Shown here: positions 63,741 through 64,000 of the stretch, one piece after another
Numbering within the stretch: position 1 is the first letter of the stretch
Layout of the letters: every line of letters begins with the position of its first letter
DNA from: Legionella steelei
Lineage (GTDB): Bacteria > Pseudomonadota > Gammaproteobacteria > Legionellales > Legionellaceae
DNA: 64,000 nucleotides
NCBI RefSeq assembly: GCF_001468005.1
Contig: NZ_LNYY01000019.1
Location: forward strand, 1,201,958 to 1,265,957
Direction: 5' to 3'
Notes under the pieces: generated by a model
Databases searched by the model: none
Told to the model about the DNA's origin: nothing
What the model saw: the letters and a program-made list of their open reading frames with translations, nothing else
Position numbers and translations under genes: made by a program

Positions 63741-64000
63741 TTATACCTCTTCTTGCCGACGTAAAAATGCAGGAATATCAAGATAATCTACATCCGGAAT
63801 GCTATCACCATTTTGTTTTGCCGCAGAAGACATGTTTGATTGCGCTTGTTTACGAACCAGTGCAGGACGCTCTAATTGCTGATAGTCCAAAGAACCGTCA
63901 CTACGTGTTGTTTCTAGCAAACGTGCACGATGAGATTGTTGCGGCTGCATTTGCTGATGGCGCTGTCTTACATCTCCCAAGCCAGTTACAATCACAGTGA
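63741..64000 (-). CDS. ftsZ: Cell division protein FtsZ (C-terminal fragment, cut by window edge)
   Basis: The last 85 residues of the tubulin-like Z-ring protein are visible. They begin with the final core strand VIVTGLGDVRQ, then a Gln-rich linker and the conserved C-terminal peptide YLDIPAFLRRQEEV, which binds FtsA and ZipA. The N-terminal GTPase domain lies beyond the right edge. The order ftsZ-lpxC is typical. Confidence 0.95.
   Translation of the reverse strand, partial: TVIVTGLGDVRQRHQQMQPQQSHRARLLETTRSDGSLDYQQLERPALVRKQAQSNMSSAAKQNGDSIPDVDYLDIPAFLRRQEEV

Overview
The window is a stretch of chromosome from a gamma-proteobacterium, almost certainly a Legionella species. The DNA is AT-rich. 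It encodes a ProA/Msp-type zinc metalloprotease, a DotV/IcmC-like Dot/Icm membrane protein, an ankyrin protein like the effector LegA12/AnkC, a Coxiella/Legionella-type small acidic protein, an animal-type class I aldolase and a PHB synthase. The conserved envelope cluster lacks dxr, as expected where isoprenoids are made by the mevalonate route. The species cannot be fixed from sequence alone. No phage, IS element, CRISPR array, rRNA or tRNA was seen.

Layout. 1-7.25 kb: an envelope-biogenesis run on the minus strand, read uppS-cdsA-rseP-bamA-skp-lpxD, with lpxD cut by the left edge. 7.4-11.6 kb: gpmI, an EnvC-type amidase activator and the protease ctpA on the plus strand. 11.7-22.3 kb: a shortened periplasmic binding-like protein, an exported adenosine deaminase, hflK-hflC and purA, a D-threonine-aldolase-like enzyme with a LysE exporter, the ankyrin effector candidate and trmB. 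22.4-29 kb: rpmB-rpmG, rpoN-hpf-ptsO (without ptsN and rapZ), pssA, a DUF3579 protein, dotV, a ferredoxin-NADP reductase-like flavoprotein and class I aldolase. 29.2-34.3 kb: an endonuclease/exonuclease/phosphatase protein, an alpha/beta hydrolase, proA and an MFS exporter. 34.5-40.2 kb: aroQ-accB-accC-prmA, purH and a short-chain dehydrogenase. 40.3-50.1 kb: an unrecognised protein behind a PmrA-box-like promoter, phaC, an Aas-like fusion, a VTT membrane protein, pabC, a PA3496-like protein, 5-formyl-THF cyclo-ligase, PII, ubiK and comM. 50.2-57.1 kb: a GT87-like membrane protein, yqgE-ruvX-pyrB, an orphan secretin-N-like protein, a DUF47-pit phosphate transport pair and a CBU_0585-like protein. 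57.3-64 kb: adenosine deaminase, a bacterial PH-domain protein, dciA, a coupled small-ORF/DUF1399-like pair, an M13 peptidase, lpxC and the C-terminus of ftsZ.

Functional links. Lipid A and outer-membrane assembly sit at both ends (lpxD/bamA/skp and lpxC). Purine metabolism recurs (purA, purH and two adenosine deaminases, one exported). Lipid metabolism is represented by cdsA, pssA, accBC, phaC and an Aas homologue whose acyltransferase motifs are degraded. Virulence-related genes are dotV, the ankyrin protein, proA and the new effector candidate at 40.3 kb. Intergenic DNA carries several families of small palindromic repeats, mostly at gene ends.

The most useful leads are: (1) tandem CTTAAT repeats 7 bp ahead of a TATAAT box before the unknown gene at 40335, matching the PmrA regulon signature of Dot/Icm effectors; (2) loss of the catalytic His and the EGR motif in the acyltransferase half of Aas; (3) a 26-codon Cys-ending ORF coupled by an ATGA overlap to a DUF1399-like gene.
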